A DNA stretch of 8,120 nucleotides. Origin: Hyphomicrobiales bacterium (GTDB lineage Bacteria > Pseudomonadota > Alphaproteobacteria > Rhizobiales > Aestuariivirgaceae). Made by a program: the position numbers and the translations under genes. Position 1 is the stretch's first letter. Each line of letters starts with the position of its first letter. The notes under the pieces were generated by a model. The model worked only from the letters and a program-made list of their open reading frames with translations, did not search any database and had not been told where the DNA came from. Of this stretch, positions 6,207-8,120 are shown piece after piece. The stretch is taken from positions 1-8,120 of the forward strand of contig JALVFB010000300.1 in assembly GCA_027030295.1 (NCBI GenBank). Reading direction: 5' to 3'.

Positions 6207-6863
6207 TCACGCCGTCTCGCCGCTGAACAACGGCAACACCTGCGCCGCCTCCGTCTCCTTGCCGTCCGGCACCCGTTTCTCCGCCCCCGCCGTCAGCACC
6301 CGCAGGCTCACCAGCCGCGCCTGCTCCAGCGACCCGGGCACCACCCGCCCGGCGGCGAAGAACGGGCGGAATATCATCAGCGCCACCGTCTGTTTGCGCG
6401 CCGGATCCAGCAGCGGCAGGGCCAGCACCTCCAGCCGCGCCTCGCCCGGCATGCCATCCAGCCGGATCTGCGCCAGGAACGGATGTTGCTGCTCCATCAA
6501 CTGCGCCAGCAACCGCCGCAGGGTGGCGCGCTCGAACCGATACCAGTCTTCCAGCGCTTCCGTGCCATCCAGCTCGCGGTTCGCCAGCTTGCACAGGGCG
6601 CTGCCCGCCAGCCGCCAGCGCAACGGCGGCTCCACGCCCGGAAATGCCAACTCGCCGGCCGCGGCCTCCACCACGCCGCTGTAGGCCATCCACCGTCCCA
6701 GCATGCGCGGCGCGAACTCGTGCAGCTGCGGCATCCGGCCCGTCACCAGCTGCTGGCGCCAGGCGGCGAAAATACGCGCCAGGTCTTCATGCGCGAACAC
6801 TTCCGCTTCCGCCAGCCGCACGGGGAATTGCACGATCTTGCCATTTTCAGGCGCATTTTGCAT
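6207..6863 (-). CDS. Lone PAS-domain protein (PAS_5-like)
   Basis: The 218-residue product has no signal peptide or membrane segment. Residues about 30-170 match the pattern of the small alphaproteobacterial PAS_5 (PF07310-type) proteins: an opening helix with AAWRQQLVTGRMPQLHEFAP, the central strand WRLAGSALCKLANRELDGT (the family's 'RLAGT..C.LFGREL.G' motif), a helix with EDWYRFERATLRRLLAQL, and closing strands LEVLALPLLD and ALMIFRPF. No kinase, GGDEF, HTH or other output domain is attached, so it can only be called a possible sensor or scaffold; the ligand and partner are unknown. The start at 6863 is preceded by GAGAGGTG. An in-frame ATG at 6947 would add 28 residues that do not look like the family. 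A 6-bp hairpin (CGTGCC/GGCACG, 6890-6906) lies in the leader just upstream. Its 3' end is 12 bases from that of the transglycosylase gene, in convergent orientation. Confidence 0.8.
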   Translation of the reverse strand: MQNAPENGKIVQFPVRLAEAEVFAHEDLARIFAAWRQQLVTGRMPQLHEFAPRMLGRWMAYSGVVEAAAGELAFPGVEPPLRWRLAGSALCKLANRELDGTEALEDWYRFERATLRRLLAQLMEQQHPFLAQIRLDGMPGEARLEVLALPLLDPARKQTVALMIFRPFFAAGRVVPGSLEQARLVSLRVLTAGAEKRVPDGKETEAAQVLPLFSGETA

Positions 6864-6990
6864 GGCCACACCTCTCAAGGGCAGTGTTGCGTGCCATTTC
6901 GGCACGGTGGACTTCTCTGCCCTTGCGCCATGCATGCCGCATGCCACCTGAACGCAAACTGAAGCGCAATATCAGGAAATCTTCAACCAA

Positions 6991-7017
6991 GGCTGGAAAG
7001 ACGCAACCCGTCCAGCC
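6991..7017 (-). terminator. Possible weak terminator after the small lipoprotein gene
   Basis: A 7-bp perfect stem (GGCTGGA 6991-6997 with TCCAGCC 7011-7017) and 13-base loop lie five bases beyond the stop of the minus-strand lipoprotein gene. On the minus strand the stem is followed by TTGGTTGAAGATTT, a broken T-rich tract. Position and stem suggest termination, but the imperfect T-run makes it weak. Confidence 0.4.
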
Positions 7018-7022
7018 ACGCC

Positions 7023-7397
7023 TCAACCGCAGGAGGCTTCCATCAGCCAGCGGCCGTTTTCCGGCCGCGGGTTGCGCAGCCGCGCCTTCTGGCTGGAGCG
7101 GCAATGAAAATGATGCACCGCCGCCTCCGCCACCGCGCGCATGATGCGTCCATCCCCTGCCGTGGCGCCCAGCCGCCGGCCGGGCGCGGAAATGCGCACG
7201 GCGAATGTTCCGCCAGCCCGCCGCCGAAACGCCACCTGATATCGCCGGCCGTTATAGATCACCGGCTCCGTGCGCCATCCGCGCTCTGCCGCGGCGTTGG
7301 CCGCCGCTTCCCGCGGTCCGGGCACGGTGGCGCACCCGGTCAGCAGCGTTGCCGCGGCCATCATGCTGGCGTATAGCAGCGTTTTGAAAGACATCAT
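7023..7397 (-). CDS. Small predicted lipoprotein of unknown function
   Basis: I do not recognise a named family. The 124-residue product starts with a short n-region (MMSFK), a hydrophobic stretch, and the lipobox LLTGC with the lipidated Cys at 22, so it should be exported and anchored to a membrane. Ala or Thr follows the Cys and there is no Asp at +2, so outer-membrane sorting is the default expectation. The mature part has an Ala-rich helix (about 29-40), then a beta-like segment (PVIYNGRRYQVAFRRRAGGTFAVRIS, given in part: VIYNGRRYQVAF at 46-57). A helix with RAVAEAAVHHFHC and a C-terminal WLMEASC follow; Cys99 and Cys123 could form a disulfide. I chose ATG 7397 because GGGA lies six bases upstream; ATG 7403 and 7394 are close alternatives, and the frame open to 7634 overlaps the divergent aminotransferase. 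It is divergent from that gene with only 67 bases between starts. Confidence 0.75.
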   Translation of the reverse strand: MMSFKTLLYASMMAAATLLTGCATVPGPREAAANAAAERGWRTEPVIYNGRRYQVAFRRRAGGTFAVRISAPGRRLGATAGDGRIMRAVAEAAVHHFHCRSSQKARLRNPRPENGRWLMEASCG

Positions 7398-7464
7398 GCG
7401 CATTCCCGTTCGTTTGCCATGCGTCCGGCATAGTCCGCCACGGCAGGCAGCGCAAGGAGGCTCC

Positions 7465-8120
7465 ATGCCGACACCGACCTTCGACCCCGCCGCCCACCTC
7501 GCGCAGCGCCTGCGCTGCATGGAGGAATCGGCCATTTTGCGCATGTCGCGCCTCACCCGCGAACTGCGCGCGCAAGGCCGCGACATCGTCTCTCTCACGC
7601 TCGGCGAGCCGGATTTCGACACCCCGCGCATCATCCGCCAGGCCGCCTGCGCCGCGCTGGAACAGGGATATACGCATTATCCGCCCCTGCCCGGCTTCCC
7701 CGAGGTGCGCGCCGCCATCGCCGAAAAGCTGCGGCGGGAAAACGGCCTGGACTATGGCGCCGACGGCGTGCTGGTGACCACCGGCGCGAAGCAGGCGCTG
7801 GCCAATGCCGTGCTGGCGCTGGTCGACCCTGGCGACGAGGTCATCCTGCCCGCGCCCTACTGGGTGTCCTACGAGATCATGGTCAAGCTGGCCGGCGGCG
7901 TGCCGGTGGTGGTGGAGGCGGATGCGAAGGCCGGTTTCGGCCTGGACCTTGATCGCATCGCCGAAGCTGTCACGGAGCGCACGAAACTCGTCATGATCAA
8001 CACGCCATGCAACCCTTCCGGCGCGGTGTTCTCGCGCGAGATGCTGGCGGGGCTGGCGGAAATCGTGCGAGCGCACCCGCGCATGATGGTGCTGTCCGAC
8101 GAGATTTACGAATACATCCT
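7465..8120 (+). CDS. Aspecific class I/II PLP-dependent aminotransferase, aspartate aminotransferase type Ib, N-terminal 218 residues
   Basis: This enzyme family exchanges amino groups between aspartate (or related amino acids) and 2-oxoglutarate using PLP in the cytosol. The gene runs off the right edge after 218 full codons of an expected 400 or so. Visible motifs are SRLTRELRAQGRDIVSLTLG and EPDFDTP at about 28-54, which is typical of subgroup Ib. THYPPLPGFPEVRAAIA (70-86) and TTGAKQAL (105-112, cofactor phosphate region) follow, then APYWVSY at 130-136 with the ring-stacking aromatic, and NTPCNPSG at 179-186 with the conserved Asn183. SDEIYEYI at 211-218 includes the Asp that contacts the pyridine nitrogen. 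The Schiff-base lysine is beyond the window. The start is fixed by AAGGAGG at 7454-7460, four bases before the ATG. The exact substrate (aspartate, prephenate or aromatic amino acids) cannot be settled from this half, so I give no symbol. Confidence 0.92.
   Translation, partial: MPTPTFDPAAHLAQRLRCMEESAILRMSRLTRELRAQGRDIVSLTLGEPDFDTPRIIRQAACAALEQGYTHYPPLPGFPEVRAAIAEKLRRENGLDYGADGVLVTTGAKQALANAVLALVDPGDEVILPAPYWVSYEIMVKLAGGVPVVVEADAKAGFGLDLDRIAEAVTERTKLVMINTPCNPSGAVFSREMLAGLAEIVRAHPRMMVLSDEIYEYI

Noticed and set aside
7252..8076. A 274-codon minus-strand frame across the aminotransferase
   Set aside because: It is antisense to strongly conserved aminotransferase motifs and has the composition of a GC-rich shadow frame, with no recognisable domain.

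Overview
The window is GC-rich chromosomal DNA from an alphaproteobacterium. This is judged from the family resemblance of SmpB and DapA, the PAS_5-type PAS protein, the Ib-type aminotransferase, and the gene order (lytic transglycosylase divergent from dapA, then smpB; prmA near an Xaa-Pro aminopeptidase). I cannot name the genus. No insertion sequence, phage gene, CRISPR array, tRNA or rRNA is visible. Most of the window is core housekeeping DNA.

Layout from left to right. Positions 1-714 (minus) hold the N-terminal 238 residues of an Xaa-Pro aminopeptidase that runs off the left edge. Positions 715-1207 form a long gene-free gap with an AT-rich patch (841-1000, about 37% G+C by hand count). 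On the plus strand the gap holds what looks like a complete small-RNA gene: promoter, three stem-loops rich in CUCC/CCUCCC motifs, and a strong intrinsic terminator at 1127-1162. Positions 3748 down to 1208 (minus) hold a likely operon dapA-smpB-prmA: lysine/peptidoglycan precursor synthesis, trans-translation, and ribosomal protein L11 methylation. The prmA product carries an unusual Arg-rich insert of about 45 residues and a separate 5-residue tandem duplication. Divergent from dapA, positions 3996-6194 (plus) encode an exported soluble lytic murein transglycosylase. Its 3' end converges on a lone PAS-domain protein (6207-6863, minus). Next come a small predicted lipoprotein (7023-7397, minus) and, divergent from it, the first 218 residues of a PLP-dependent aspartate aminotransferase (7465 to the right edge, plus).

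Functional links. DapA feeds diaminopimelate into peptidoglycan while the divergent transglycosylase cuts peptidoglycan, so the shared intergenic region (with a 9-bp-arm inverted repeat at 3819-3848) sits between two cell-wall genes. SmpB and PrmA both act on the ribosome.

The best candidate for something undescribed is the RNA at about 1005-1162. Its architecture resembles anti-Shine-Dalgarno alphaproteobacterial sRNAs (the alpha-r14/NfeR1 and CcsR 'cuckoo' type), but I cannot establish homology by eye. The second candidate is the prmA insertion.
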